Origin: CAZVAN01 sp964625245
GTDB lineage: Bacteria > Patescibacteriota > Saccharimonadia > Saccharimonadales > UBA10212
Direction of reading: 5' to 3'
DNA: 15,515 nucleotides
Assembly: GCA_964625245.1 (NCBI GenBank)
Contig: CAZVAN010000023.1
Location: 1-15,515 of the forward strand
This document shows, piece by piece, positions 8,476 to 15,028 of this stretch. Numbering within the stretch: position 1 is the first letter of the stretch; each line of letters opens with the position of its first letter. The translations under genes were made by a program, and so were the position numbers. Under the pieces are notes generated by a model. It worked only from the letters and a program-made list of their open reading frames with translations, did not search any database and was not told where the DNA came from.

Positions 8476-9770
8476 TTCATCCTCCGATGATTGATTTTGT
8501 GATTCGAGTACGGCTTCTGCTTGTTCGAAGGACGGTTCCAGCACTAGGTCGAATCCGGTGATATGCAGTTCCGTCACATCGTCAAACTTCTCGCCGCGCT
8601 CTTTGGTGGTTTTGGTTTCGCCATAGCCTCTCAGACTTACGCCCGGCTGGATATTGCCTTCCATCAGTGCCAGGATGTCCTTGCCTTTGCTCGTCTCCAG
8701 GATGTTTCCGCCCAGAGACACGGCACGGCCGTCAAATGAGATCTCGCTCCACTTGACTACCGTCTCCAGCAAATTTGGACGCCTTGTGCCTTTATCCGAA
8801 GGATGCTCCGCCTCGCCTAAATACTGAATGGCCCGGCCTTGCCCAGCGCTTTCGTTCAGATGGCCGCGCACTTCCTCGACTGCTGAACGGATCACACTGG
8901 ATGGATAACGCCGCCCGTTGCCATTGATGACATCGGCGACGATCACATCGTTTGCCCGTATGTGCTTTGCCCCTTTTTCGCCCTCAGCCAATAGCACACG
9001 ACCTATTCGCTCTTCAAATTTCTTTCCGCGCTTCTTGTTCTTTGCTTCATTCACATCTGGAGCAGTCTGTGGCTGATAGGTCAGTTCAACCACCTGCCAT
9101 TGTTCTTTTGGCGCAAATGTATATTCTCCATCGCTCACCGTATATGGAACCTTCCAATACTCATCGTCATCGAGATCGCAGTCAGGACCATAGCCGTTGA
9201 TGATCACATAATCTGCAAATGAATCAACAATGTAATAATTGACCTGCATTCCTATTCCCGTGCTCATGCCCATACCCCACACGGATGGAAATTGATCGTT
9301 GAAGTCGTCTTGCATCTGGTCAAGCGTATATTGCATTGAACCTTTGACGAGTTCAGTAATGGGCTGGCCCTTACCGATCTTGATCGCTTCCTTCAAGCTG
9401 TCCGGCGCATCCATGTTCATCTGCGAATAGCATTTGCGCAGCGCTGCCTTCGCTGTTGCAATTTCCGACGATGACAGATCGGGCTTGCTTCGTGCGCCTG
9501 CCAGCGCACCGGCCGCGGCAAACACGCCGCCTTTATTCTGAACGATTTCACCGTCGCTGATCTCGGCATGCGGACCCCAAGCTTTGCTCGCCATGAACTG
9601 CGGCTTGCCGTCTTTATCTTCGCCAAAAGCCTCATCCGGCACGAAGGCATAGATCTGCTTGATCTGCGCCTTGGTGATATCGCCGCTGGCATAGGCATCG
9701 GCCACCTTGCTGCCCAGGGCGGACTTATCCACATCGCCCCAAGCCGTGTTGCTGATCTTTGAAGTATTGA
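6727..9770 (-). CDS. Prohead protease - scaffold - major capsid protein fusion, 5' end lost in gap
   Basis: One frame stays open from the gap to a TAA at 6727. A GTG at 9732 is the first possible start, but in-frame codons upstream (ISNTAWGD) look like real protein, so the true start is probably in the gap. Numbering from 9732: residues 1-115 hold a domain ending in ALAGARSK and a helix; 130-222 hold a beta unit with YWKVPYTVSDGEYTF; about 235-410 is an S80 (T4 gp21-like) prohead protease with NGNGRRYP, GEAEHP (H310) and GVSLRGYG (S366); 420-600 is charged and helical, scaffold-like; about 600-1001 is an HK97-fold major capsid protein. The capsid part has an inserted beta unit (712-760, GTDYVVDY to VTVNYTYG) and ends AYLSIVGEPS. 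The protease presumably cleaves scaffold from capsid during maturation. At over 1000 residues it is far longer than any single one of these proteins. Confidence 0.85.
8481..8485 (-). promoter_or_regulatory. Strong internal ribosome binding site
   Basis: GGAGG on the minus strand, five bases before the in-frame ATG at 8475. It is among the strongest Shine-Dalgarno matches in the window and lies in the linker between the prohead protease and the scaffold-capsid part. Confidence 0.7.
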
Positions 9771-9870
9771 NNNNNNNNNNNNNNNNNNNNNNNNNNNNNN
9801 NNNNNNNNNNNNNNNNNNNNNNNNNNNNNNNNNNNNNNNNNNNNNNNNNNNNNNNNNNNNNNNNNNNNNN
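9771..9870. other. Assembly gap of 100 N
   Basis: Exactly 100 undetermined bases, the conventional placeholder for unknown length. It removes the end of the large terminase gene and the beginning of the protease-capsid gene, and any gene between them. Confidence 0.97.
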
Positions 9871-11363
9871 GCAATCATTTGATTGCCGCCGCTTACGGTA
9901 TCGATCTGATCGTCATTTCTTCCTGCAGGGAATGCGGTCGCTTCACGCAAGAATGACAAATTCCATACGCCGCGCACCAGCTTCACATATCCTTGCTTCG
10001 CTCGCATACGCCAGGGCTGCGCCCATTGTGCTTTATCGCCTTCGTTGGTTGTGCGCGTAATGCCCATGATGGGTATATTTGCAAAAATCGGATCGCTCAA
10101 AAATTGCTTTACGACCAGCGATTGAAATGCGTTATCTTCGATGCCCCAGATCGTGCCACGTTCCTGATCCGAAAGCATCAGAGCTTTCAGGCTTCCCAAA
10201 AAGAACTCCAGATTTTGTTCCCGCAGCATGTCTCGGATATAAAGTATTGCAGTTAGATCCATCGCTACAGCGGCGGTCGCGTTGAAATCGCTCTGCTGTG
10301 TCTTGCCTAATGCCAGGTCCACATAGCGATACCACTGAAGGCCTTCGGGCCTGTGTTCTACAAATCCAAAGTTCTCTTCGTCGAAGAAATTCCCATCGGC
10401 CAGCCGCGGGATCTGCTGATATTGCGCCTCGAACTCGAAATCGTCCATGTTCGCTTTTTTGACTCGCAGCGCCTGCTCGTCGTGCTTTTGCTTCCATAAG
10501 GGTTCACCTGGTGCGCGTCCCAGTTGATCGTGATTCATCGGGATATAAACCCCGCGCAATAAATTCTCGTTGAATTCTTCGAGCGTCCTCGGATATTGCA
10601 TTTCTTCCAGTGCGATCGCAGGCATGCACACCACATCCCACTGGTCGGCTTCGTCGTCTGAGACCATCGCTGTCAACAAATTTCCAGCCAGATCTTCCAC
10701 ATCCCAGCGCGTCATGATGACGACGATCGCACCGTGATCTTCCAAACGTGTATAAGCCGTGGATTTGTACCATTCATACGAGTCCTTCCTCTGCGTCTCC
10801 GAACTCGCTTCTTTTCTTCCCTTCACCGGATCATCGATAATGAACAGGTTTGCGCCAAAGCCTGTAATGCCTCCGCCTACACCCGCTGCCAGCATGCCGC
10901 CTTTTCGATCTGCGATCTCCCATGCAGCGGAAGCCTTGCTCTCGGGATCGAGCAGTACCGGCTCATCCGTCGATGCCAGTGGGCCGAACACCTGTGAATA
11001 TTCTTCAGACATGATCAGATCGCGCACGGCCTTGCTGTGCTTCGATGCCAGGTCCGCATTGTAGGACGTCATGATGATCCGCAGATCAGGGTTCTTCCCG
11101 AGCAGCCACGCTGGGAACTTCCGGGATGCCGTCTGGCTCTTCCAATATCTCGGCGGCATGAAGATCATGAGCCGTCCGATGCCTTCCTTGCCATCGGTCA
11201 GGATATATTTCGCCACTTCATCCAGCTTATGCGCCAGGATCTGCACATGCTGTGCCTCCACTGGGTGCTTGCGATCCACGTGCTTGCAGAATGACAGGAA
11301 ATCGCGCTCTGCCATCAGGCGGCTTTTCAGTTCTGCCTTGATCGCATCGCGCTTATCAGCCAT
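9871..11363 (-). CDS. terL: Terminase large subunit, C-terminus lost in gap
   Basis: 497 residues remain. TerL is the packaging motor: an N-terminal ATPase and a C-terminal nuclease that cuts the concatemer. ATPase motifs are a Walker A-like MPPRYWKS (69-76), Walker B LFIIDDP (173-179) and the coupling motif VIMTRWD (215-221). Nuclease acidic residues are D349 (YRYVDLA), E409 (WGIED) and D484/D485/D488 (NDDQID), as in the RNase H-like fold. The Walker A has Trp at position 74 where most relatives have Gly (PPRHGKS), a change that single base substitutions could make. Translation past the gap in this frame is not homologous and lies in the wrong frame of the next gene, so the gene ends in the gap, probably within a few dozen residues. 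The start overlaps the preceding short frame by 8 bases. Confidence 0.92.
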
Positions 11364-11391
11364 TGGATTCCTCGCTGGACGCCGAAGAAGT
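11356..11391 (-). CDS. C-terminal fragment of the gene before terL (possibly small terminase)
   Basis: Between the gap and the terL start the frame reads TSSASSEESNG then TGA, ending 8 bases inside terL. A Ser/Glu-rich tail overlapping terL would suit a small terminase subunit, but 11 residues are no proof. It may be the end of the gene starting at 11637 or of another gene lost in the gap. Confidence 0.4.
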   Translation of the reverse strand, partial: TSSASSEESNG

Positions 11392-11491
11392 NNNNNNNNN
11401 NNNNNNNNNNNNNNNNNNNNNNNNNNNNNNNNNNNNNNNNNNNNNNNNNNNNNNNNNNNNNNNNNNNNNNNNNNNNNNNNNNNNNNNNNNN
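11392..11491. other. Assembly gap of 100 N
   Basis: Exactly 100 undetermined bases, so the true length is unknown. It breaks the gene immediately upstream of terL, where a small terminase gene would be expected. Confidence 0.97.
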
Positions 11492-11637
11492 TTCTGTTCG
11501 ATCAGCGTCTTTCGATAAAGGATTTCCTTTGCCTTCACGTCCGCCACAGATAGCAAAACTCCGCCCTCTTCCTCGATCGTGGAAGTGGTATTAGCGAAAT
11601 TCTCAAGCTCTAACTGCGTGACATGTCGGACAGTCAT
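11492..11637 (-). CDS. N-terminal fragment of an unrecognised gene upstream of terL
   Basis: 48 residues are visible before the gap, starting MTVRHVTQLELENF and continuing with an acidic TIEEEGG segment and a helix (VADVKAKEILYRKTLIEQ). I recognise no family. The position directly before terL suggests the small terminase subunit, but no helix-turn-helix is evident in what remains. The start has only a weak ribosome binding site (AGAAAG at 11643-11648). This lies directly after a double-hairpin element, so the element forms nearly the whole 66-base leader between this gene and the lipoprotein gene. Confidence 0.6.
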
Positions 11638-11648
11638 TTTATCTTTCT

Positions 11649-11704
11649 AAGCAATGCGGCTTCAGGCCGCTGTTGCTTGTATCGGTGACTCGTGTCACCG
11701 ATGC
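11649..11704 (-). repeat. Double-hairpin element, copy A
   Basis: Hairpin 1 (plus-strand coordinates) has outer arms AAGCAAT 11649-11655 and GTTGCTT 11672-11678 (one wobble), inner arms GCGGC 11656-11660 and GCCGC 11666-11670, loop TTCAG and a one-base bulge at 11671. Hairpin 2 has perfect 9-bp arms ATCGGTGAC 11681-11689 and GTCACCGAT 11694-11702, loop TCGT, extendable by two pairs. In gene orientation the order is hairpin 2, hairpin 1, ribosome binding site, start codon of the gene at 11637. The TAG stop of the lipoprotein gene touches the base of hairpin 2. Confidence 0.8.
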
Positions 11705-12534
11705 TACGGCATTGCCTGCCACGTGCTCGGAATAAGCATTCGGAACGGGATATACATCACTTCATTCGCCGGTGCAGCCAGCACAGTCACGAACGGAAAT
11801 CCCATCAAATCCACTCCGGTCAATAGCGCACCGTTGTAAGTCATATCCGACTGCCATTCCAGAAAATAATTCGGGATGCTCTTCGGGTCTTTTATATAAG
11901 CGGCAAGTGCGTTCTGAGAGCAAGTAAGTGTCTCGACAGTTCCCCACCACTGGGCGGTTCCGCCCACTGACTTTAAAAATGCAACACCCTTGATGTGAAC
12001 AATATTCGGTTGTGAGACCGTGGACGGAAATATCACTGTCCTAATTCCATGATCGCCGAAGGCCACGCCGTTGGAACTGTTCGTGCCGTAATTCTCTGCC
12101 TGCGGCGTGTTCAATTCCTGCATCAGCGGCCCGACAATCGAGAGCGGACAATAAGCGAAGTTCTGGTTGAATCCCTTGGTTGATGTGTTGTATCCGGGAA
12201 AGTACGTGGCGGGGAACCACGCATTGGGTTGTTTCGGGTACGTATAATTCCACAAGTCCGGCCCGCTCAACGCATTCACGTTATAAAGTCCTCGCGGCGG
12301 GTCCACGGTCCCATCATAAGCATCGAACCCTGCCGGAAACTGTGGCCCAATTGCCGTGCTCGTCGGCGTGAAGGTCGGCGCAGGCGTTACCGTTGGTGAA
12401 ACAGGGGCCGTTATCGGGACACATACCGGCGTTGGCGTGGGCATACAGACTTCGGTAGCCAGTGAAACTCTCGGAGCGCCATTCGCCCCGCAAGCCGTCA
12501 AAAAAATGAGCAATACAATGAGTAATTTTTTCAT
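11704..12534 (-). CDS. Predicted lipoprotein with Pro/Thr-rich linker
   Basis: The protein has 276 residues from the ATG at 12534. A longer frame exists upstream, but this start has AGAGG six bases before it and begins with a proper signal peptide: MKKLLIVLLIFLTAC, basic start, hydrophobic core and lipobox LTAC with Cys15. Residues 31-62 are a Pro/Thr-rich linker (TPTP, SPTVTPAPTFTPTST). The folded part, 66-276, is rich in aromatic residues and Asn (GYNTSTKGFNQNF, AQWWGTVETL), and I do not recognise it. The gene follows the GH25 lysozyme with two bases between stop and start. The product should be anchored outside the membrane. Possible roles are superinfection exclusion, help in lysis, or host surface change; none is proven. 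Thr/Pro linkers of this style are frequent, from memory, in Chloroflexi lipoproteins. Confidence 0.8.
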   Translation of the reverse strand: MKKLLIVLLIFLTACGANGAPRVSLATEVCMPTPTPVCVPITAPVSPTVTPAPTFTPTSTAIGPQFPAGFDAYDGTVDPPRGLYNVNALSGPDLWNYTYPKQPNAWFPATYFPGYNTSTKGFNQNFAYCPLSIVGPLMQELNTPQAENYGTNSSNGVAFGDHGIRTVIFPSTVSQPNIVHIKGVAFLKSVGGTAQWWGTVETLTCSQNALAAYIKDPKSIPNYFLEWQSDMTYNGALLTGVDLMGFPFVTVLAAPANEVMYIPFRMLIPSTWQAMP

Positions 12535-12536
12535 GG

Positions 12537-13403
12537 TTAGCCTCTTGTGGAGCTGAAGTTGAACGTTCCATCCGGGTTCTGGGTAATGATGGTCACTACT
12601 TTCATTGGGAACAGAACATTGGGTGTCACCGGTGCCGGTATCGGTGTGATGGGTGCAGATATGGGTGCTGCACCTGCTTGCCATTCTTTCAAGAATGCCG
12701 CATCGATCTGATTGAGATCCACGCCACCTGGAATGTTGCTCACGTTCGGTACGGATTCAGCATACTGCCATAAGATCGTCGCTCCATAAGGTGCGCTGAC
12801 CTGATATGCCTTCGGCACACTCACCAAATCTCCTGAAGGTTGTCCGTCCGCGCCGCTGGGTGCTGTGTTTGGATAACCTGCCACCCAAATTCGGATTTGC
12901 TTTAAGATCGCTAACTGCGCGGCATTGAGTTTGGATAGATTGAGATTGTTCAAAATGTCTGCGGTGCTGTAAAGCAAAAATCGGCTGTAATCCGTCAGAC
13001 CGAGACCTACTTGAACGTTATAGAACCAATCCAGCGTTTCGCTCATCGAAACCAGCGGAGTGCCATGCGAGTCTTTTTCTTCGTTATCGCACACGAAGAA
13101 ATCGCTTGCTTTGAACCCATTCGCCAAAATGACGTTGACGAAGTTCTTTGCCTGTCGTGCGGATGTGTAGAAAATATTCCCGTTGTGATAATAGTGATAT
13201 GCCGCGCGTGGAATGTTCAACGCTCCCAGTGCGTGCCAATTCGCAGAGAAGGACGCATCGGTATTCAACCATTCCGTCGCCTTCGTCAGCACCGCATCCG
13301 GTAATGGACTGATCGTTGACCAATCCATCGGCAAGGTGACATCTTTGCCGTTGATGTTTTGCGTCGTCATGTTGTTATAGGCAAGATCAACCACGAGAGT
13401 CAT
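12537..13403 (-). CDS. GH25 family muramidase (endolysin)
   Basis: The protein has 288 residues. GH25 lysozymes cut the MurNAc-GlcNAc bond of peptidoglycan. Visible family features are the opening strand LVVDLAYNN with D6, AAYHYYHNG (67-75), the catalytic strand FFVCDNEEKD (102-111) with the D106-x-E108 pair, RIWVAGYP (171-178), TILWQYAES (209-217) and the closing GGVDLNQID (226-234) with D229. After a Pro/Ala linker (about 247-262), 26 residues with a beta-like KVVTIITQNPDGTFNF pattern remain. They may be a small wall-binding or SH3-like remnant. There is no signal peptide, so release should depend on a holin. The start overlaps the previous stop as ATGA and has AAGGA upstream. Three genes for small membrane proteins come directly before it, the setting of a lysis cassette. 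Confidence 0.87.
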   Translation of the reverse strand: MTLVVDLAYNNMTTQNINGKDVTLPMDWSTISPLPDAVLTKATEWLNTDASFSANWHALGALNIPRAAYHYYHNGNIFYTSARQAKNFVNVILANGFKASDFFVCDNEEKDSHGTPLVSMSETLDWFYNVQVGLGLTDYSRFLLYSTADILNNLNLSKLNAAQLAILKQIRIWVAGYPNTAPSGADGQPSGDLVSVPKAYQVSAPYGATILWQYAESVPNVSNIPGGVDLNQIDAAFLKEWQAGAAPISAPITPIPAPVTPNVLFPMKVVTIITQNPDGTFNFSSTRG

Positions 13404-13780
13404 TCTTTGGGTTCCTTCACGCCATCGTAAAACAGCACCGGCACCAATTCATGGCTTTTCAACTGGTACACCAGCCGCTCTGCCCAATTTTTTAAATTAT
13501 CCCGTTCTATTTTCATTTGTTGAATGACGGCATCCCGCTTTTCCAGTTCCTTGCGGAAGTCATCCACCTGTTGGCGTAAGTGCTCGACTTCCTGCGCCAT
13601 AGTCTGATTTTGTTTGCTGATCCGTTCTGCCGCCTCTGCATAGCTTCGCACCGCGCTCGCATCATCGCTTTCGTTTTGCGATGGGATGCGTTTGAACTGT
13701 GCTCTTGCTGCCAGAATGGAGATCACAATGGACAGCATAATTCCGACGATATAAATGATATCTCTCACATCAAGTTGCAT
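13400..13780 (-). CDS. Small membrane-anchored coiled-coil protein of the lysis cassette
   Basis: The protein has 126 residues from the ATG at 13780, with AGGA at 13790-13793. The frame is open further upstream to 13819, but that start lacks support and would deepen the overlap with the previous gene. One membrane segment (about 7-26, IIYIVGIMLSIVISILA) is followed by a long charged helix, about 44-105, with a heptad-like pattern (VEHLRQQVDDFRKELEKRD), and a short hydrophobic end LVPVLFYD. This layout, N-terminal anchor plus coiled coil next to an endolysin, resembles i-spanin/Rz-like or holin-accessory proteins. No partner o-spanin is evident, although the lipoprotein two genes downstream is membrane-anchored. 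The 3' end overlaps the lysozyme start as ATGA. Confidence 0.72.
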   Translation of the reverse strand: MQLDVRDIIYIVGIMLSIVISILAARAQFKRIPSQNESDDASAVRSYAEAAERISKQNQTMAQEVEHLRQQVDDFRKELEKRDAVIQQMKIERDNLKNWAERLVYQLKSHELVPVLFYDGVKEPKE

Positions 13781-14057
13781 GATTGTTTTTCCTGTGTTGA
13801 CGAAGTGAGAAGACCACACGCCATATCAAAATATCGATAAAGATCAGGCTGATCCCCATTCGCACAAAAGCACGATTGGTTTGATCATCCATGTGAACGA
13901 TCGGAAAGATGAAATAGAATGTGAAAAAGTAAAGGCATGGCAATATATAACCCGCCGCGGCATATTCTTGATAACGCACCCAATTGTGAATGCAATAGCA
14001 CAGCGCAGCTAGCGCCAGTATTGCCAGAAACCACTCAGGGATCATCAGGTTAGCCAT
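13770..14057 (-). CDS. Small membrane protein with three hydrophobic segments, possible holin
   Basis: The protein has 95 residues. Hydrophobic segments lie at about 8-26 (FLAILALAALCYC), 35-54 (AGYILPCLYFFTFYFIF) and 68-87 (GISLIFIDILIWRVVF), with a basic C-terminus (RQHRKNNH). Size, number of membrane segments, charged tail and position before the GH25 lysozyme fit a holin, the protein that opens the membrane for endolysin. I see no family signature. The start codon has no clear Shine-Dalgarno sequence. A GC-rich hairpin ends eight bases before it. A second in-frame ATG at 14045 is no better supported. The 3' end overlaps the next gene by 11 bases. Confidence 0.65.
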   Translation of the reverse strand: MANLMIPEWFLAILALAALCYCIHNWVRYQEYAAAGYILPCLYFFTFYFIFPIVHMDDQTNRAFVRMGISLIFIDILIWRVVFSLRQHRKNNHAT

Positions 14058-14065
14058 AAGCGTAT

Positions 14066-14087
14066 GGGGCAGACTTGCGCCTGCCCC
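14066..14087. repeat. GC-rich hairpin between two membrane-protein genes
   Basis: Arms GGGGCAG (14066-14072) and CTGCCCC (14081-14087), loop of eight. On the plus strand it is followed by GTTTTAG, like an intrinsic terminator, but no plus-strand gene exists here. On the minus strand no U-run follows, and the hairpin sits just before the start of the next gene. It may be a small palindromic repeat or influence initiation. Confidence 0.45.
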
Positions 14088-14094
14088 GTTTTAG

Positions 14095-14445
14095 TTATTT
14101 CGGTTGTGGACCCTTGACGCTCAACGGCTGTGGCGGATTCGTGTTCGCAAATGGTTTCACGAACGTCAGATATGCGGATTGGTTTGAAACGAGAGCCGCA
14201 AGTAGTGCGCCTAGCATCGTAATCAATCCGGCCTGATCACAGGTCACGGCAAGCTGAAGTTGCACAGCCCAGCCCAGGCATCCAACCGCATATGCACCGG
14301 CAGCCACAACCACCAGCAATCCCCCATTGATCATCACCTTTGTTTCTGATGGCTGGACATTGAACCATGTCCCGAACTTCGGGGCATACGATAAGAGCAA
14401 TGCCAAAAGCACACCAGCGAAACCCGCCAAAATAGTTGCAGTCAT
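14095..14445 (-). CDS. Small membrane protein with three hydrophobic segments, possible holin
   Basis: The protein has 116 residues from the ATG at 14445, chosen because AAGGAG lies at 14453-14458 with seven bases spacing. The frame continues upstream only through the double-hairpin element. Hydrophobic segments are about 2-21 (TATILAGFAGVLLALLLSY), 41-61 (GLLVVVAAGAYAVGCLGWA) and 72-94 (AGLITMLGALLAALV), followed by a Pro-rich tail. It opens the lysis-type cassette after a terminator-like hairpin. Size and topology suit a holin, and with the next gene there are two candidates. A holin/antiholin pair is conceivable but not shown. Confidence 0.68.
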   Translation of the reverse strand: MTATILAGFAGVLLALLLSYAPKFGTWFNVQPSETKVMINGGLLVVVAAGAYAVGCLGWAVQLQLAVTCDQAGLITMLGALLAALVSNQSAYLTFVKPFANTNPPQPLSVKGPQPK

Positions 14446-14459
14446 TTCAATACTCCTTC

Positions 14460-14514
14460 GGACGAGAAGGCTTCTCGCCTTCATCGTCCACTTCGGTGAC
14501 GTGAGTCGCCGAAG
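14460..14514 (-). repeat. Double-hairpin element, copy B
   Basis: Hairpin 1 has outer arms GGACGA 14460-14465 and TCGTCC 14484-14489, inner arms GAAGGC 14466-14471 and GCCTTC 14477-14482, loop TTCTC and bulged A 14483. Hairpin 2 has arms CTTCGGTGAC 14491-14500 and GTCGCCGAAG 14505-14514 (one T-G wobble on the plus strand), loop GTGA. In gene orientation hairpin 1 ends one base before the AAGGAG ribosome binding site of the gene at 14445. Confidence 0.85.
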
Positions 14515-14529
14515 CATTGGTTAAATTGA

Positions 14530-14561
14530 AAGCGCCCGAAGTCAATAGACTCCGGGCGCTT
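14530..14561 (-). terminator. Probable intrinsic terminator, minus strand
   Basis: Arms AGCGCCCG (14531-14538) and CGGGCGCT (14553-14560), then AGTC/GACT pairs and a four-base loop at 14544-14547. The base pair between the two stem parts is A-C on the plus strand but G-U on the minus-strand RNA. There the stem is about 13-14 bp and is followed by UUCAAUUUAA, a weak U-rich tract. It separates the gene ending at 14669 from the lysis cassette. The rest of this 223-base region (14446-14668) holds two double-hairpin copies. About 30 bases at 14570-14599 contain only a poor CCCCT...AAGGG half-palindrome, and I see no convincing promoter. Confidence 0.6.
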
Positions 14562-14599
14562 ATCTCCGAGATTGCCCCTCACGTGGAAGGGCTTGCTTT

Positions 14600-14653
14600 G
14601 GACGAGAAAGCATCTCGCTTTCATCGTCCATGTCAGTAACATGGGTCACTGAC
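14600..14653 (-). repeat. Double-hairpin element, copy C
   Basis: Hairpin 1 has outer arms GGACGA 14600-14605 and TCGTCC 14624-14629, inner arms GAAAGC 14606-14611 and GCTTTC 14617-14622, loop ATCTC and bulged A 14623. Hairpin 2 has arms GTCAGTAAC 14632-14640 and GTCACTGAC 14645-14653, loop ATGG, with an A-C mismatch on the plus strand that is G-U in minus-strand RNA. Against copy B one inner pair changed on both sides (G14469-C14479 to A14609-T14619). It lies 15 bases past the stop of the gene at 14669 and, unlike the other copies, before a terminator instead of a start codon. Confidence 0.82.
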
Positions 14654-14668
14654 TGAATTGCAATAATC

Positions 14669-15028
14669 TTAAACCCGCGCCTCGCGATTGTCAAGAGTCG
14701 ACAGTACAGATTCCTTTGCCTTTGTTTTCTCATTTCTCGCCTTCATCCGCATGATCACGCCCATCAACTTCTGACCATTCATCCGTGCCAGCATGGATTC
14801 GAGCACCTGCTCGGAAATTTCCCACACGAAAATCTCACCGCATACGCCGCAGATGATCGGCATTCTTCCTTCCAGCACGCCGATCACATCCACGTCTTCC
14901 AGATGCTCGGCATTCTCATCAATGGCATGACGATACAACGCCAATTGCGGAATCCCCTCGCCGTTGTAACGGATCATCCCTAGCACATGCTTGTGATTCT
15001 TATCGCCTGTCCAAGATTTAGCTTCCAT
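14669..15028 (-). CDS. Unrecognised small protein with one CxxC
   Basis: The protein has 119 residues from the ATG at 15028, supported by AGGAG at 15034-15038 with five bases spacing. An open frame extends upstream but only through the double-hairpin element. I recognise no family. Visible features are a central acidic stretch (ENAEHLEDVDVIGVLEG), then IICGVCGEIFVWEI with C60-x-x-C63, half of a possible zinc ribbon; no second Cys pair is present. A helical Met- and Lys-rich C-terminus follows (ARMNGQKLMGVIMRMKARNEKTKAK). The first 10 bases overlap the previous reading frame. It is followed by double-hairpin copy C and a terminator, so it probably ends the upstream transcript. Confidence 0.68.
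   Translation of the reverse strand: MEAKSWTGDKNHKHVLGMIRYNGEGIPQLALYRHAIDENAEHLEDVDVIGVLEGRMPIICGVCGEIFVWEISEQVLESMLARMNGQKLMGVIMRMKARNEKTKAKESVLSTLDNREARV

Noticed and set aside
9417..9770. Continuation of the terL frame past the first gap to a stop at 9417
   Set aside because: The gap length is arbitrary, and the translation after it is an out-of-frame reading of the protease fusion with an Arg/Pro/Ser-rich composition.
12535..12684. Upstream start at 12684 for the lipoprotein gene
   Set aside because: The added 50 residues lie in another frame of the lysozyme gene and would bury the signal peptide; the ATG at 12534 starts a textbook lipoprotein signal.
14066..14099. Plus-strand intrinsic terminator (GC hairpin plus GTTTTAG)
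   Set aside because: No plus-strand gene is present upstream to terminate, so it is recorded only as a hairpin.
14460..14489. Hairpin 1 as a lambda boxB-like antitermination site
   Set aside because: In minus-strand RNA the loop is GAGAA in two copies, which could fold GNRA-like, but copies C (GAGAU) and A (CUGAA) do not fit, and no N-like protein or boxA is visible.
14485..14517. Longer N-terminal extensions of the genes starting at 14445 and 15028
   Set aside because: The extra codons come from the double-hairpin elements and give Arg/Ser-rich sequence, while the chosen starts have good Shine-Dalgarno sites at proper spacing.
14519..14550. TTGACT on the minus strand as a promoter -35 box
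   Set aside because: It lies inside the terminator stem and no acceptable -10 box lies 16-18 bases downstream.
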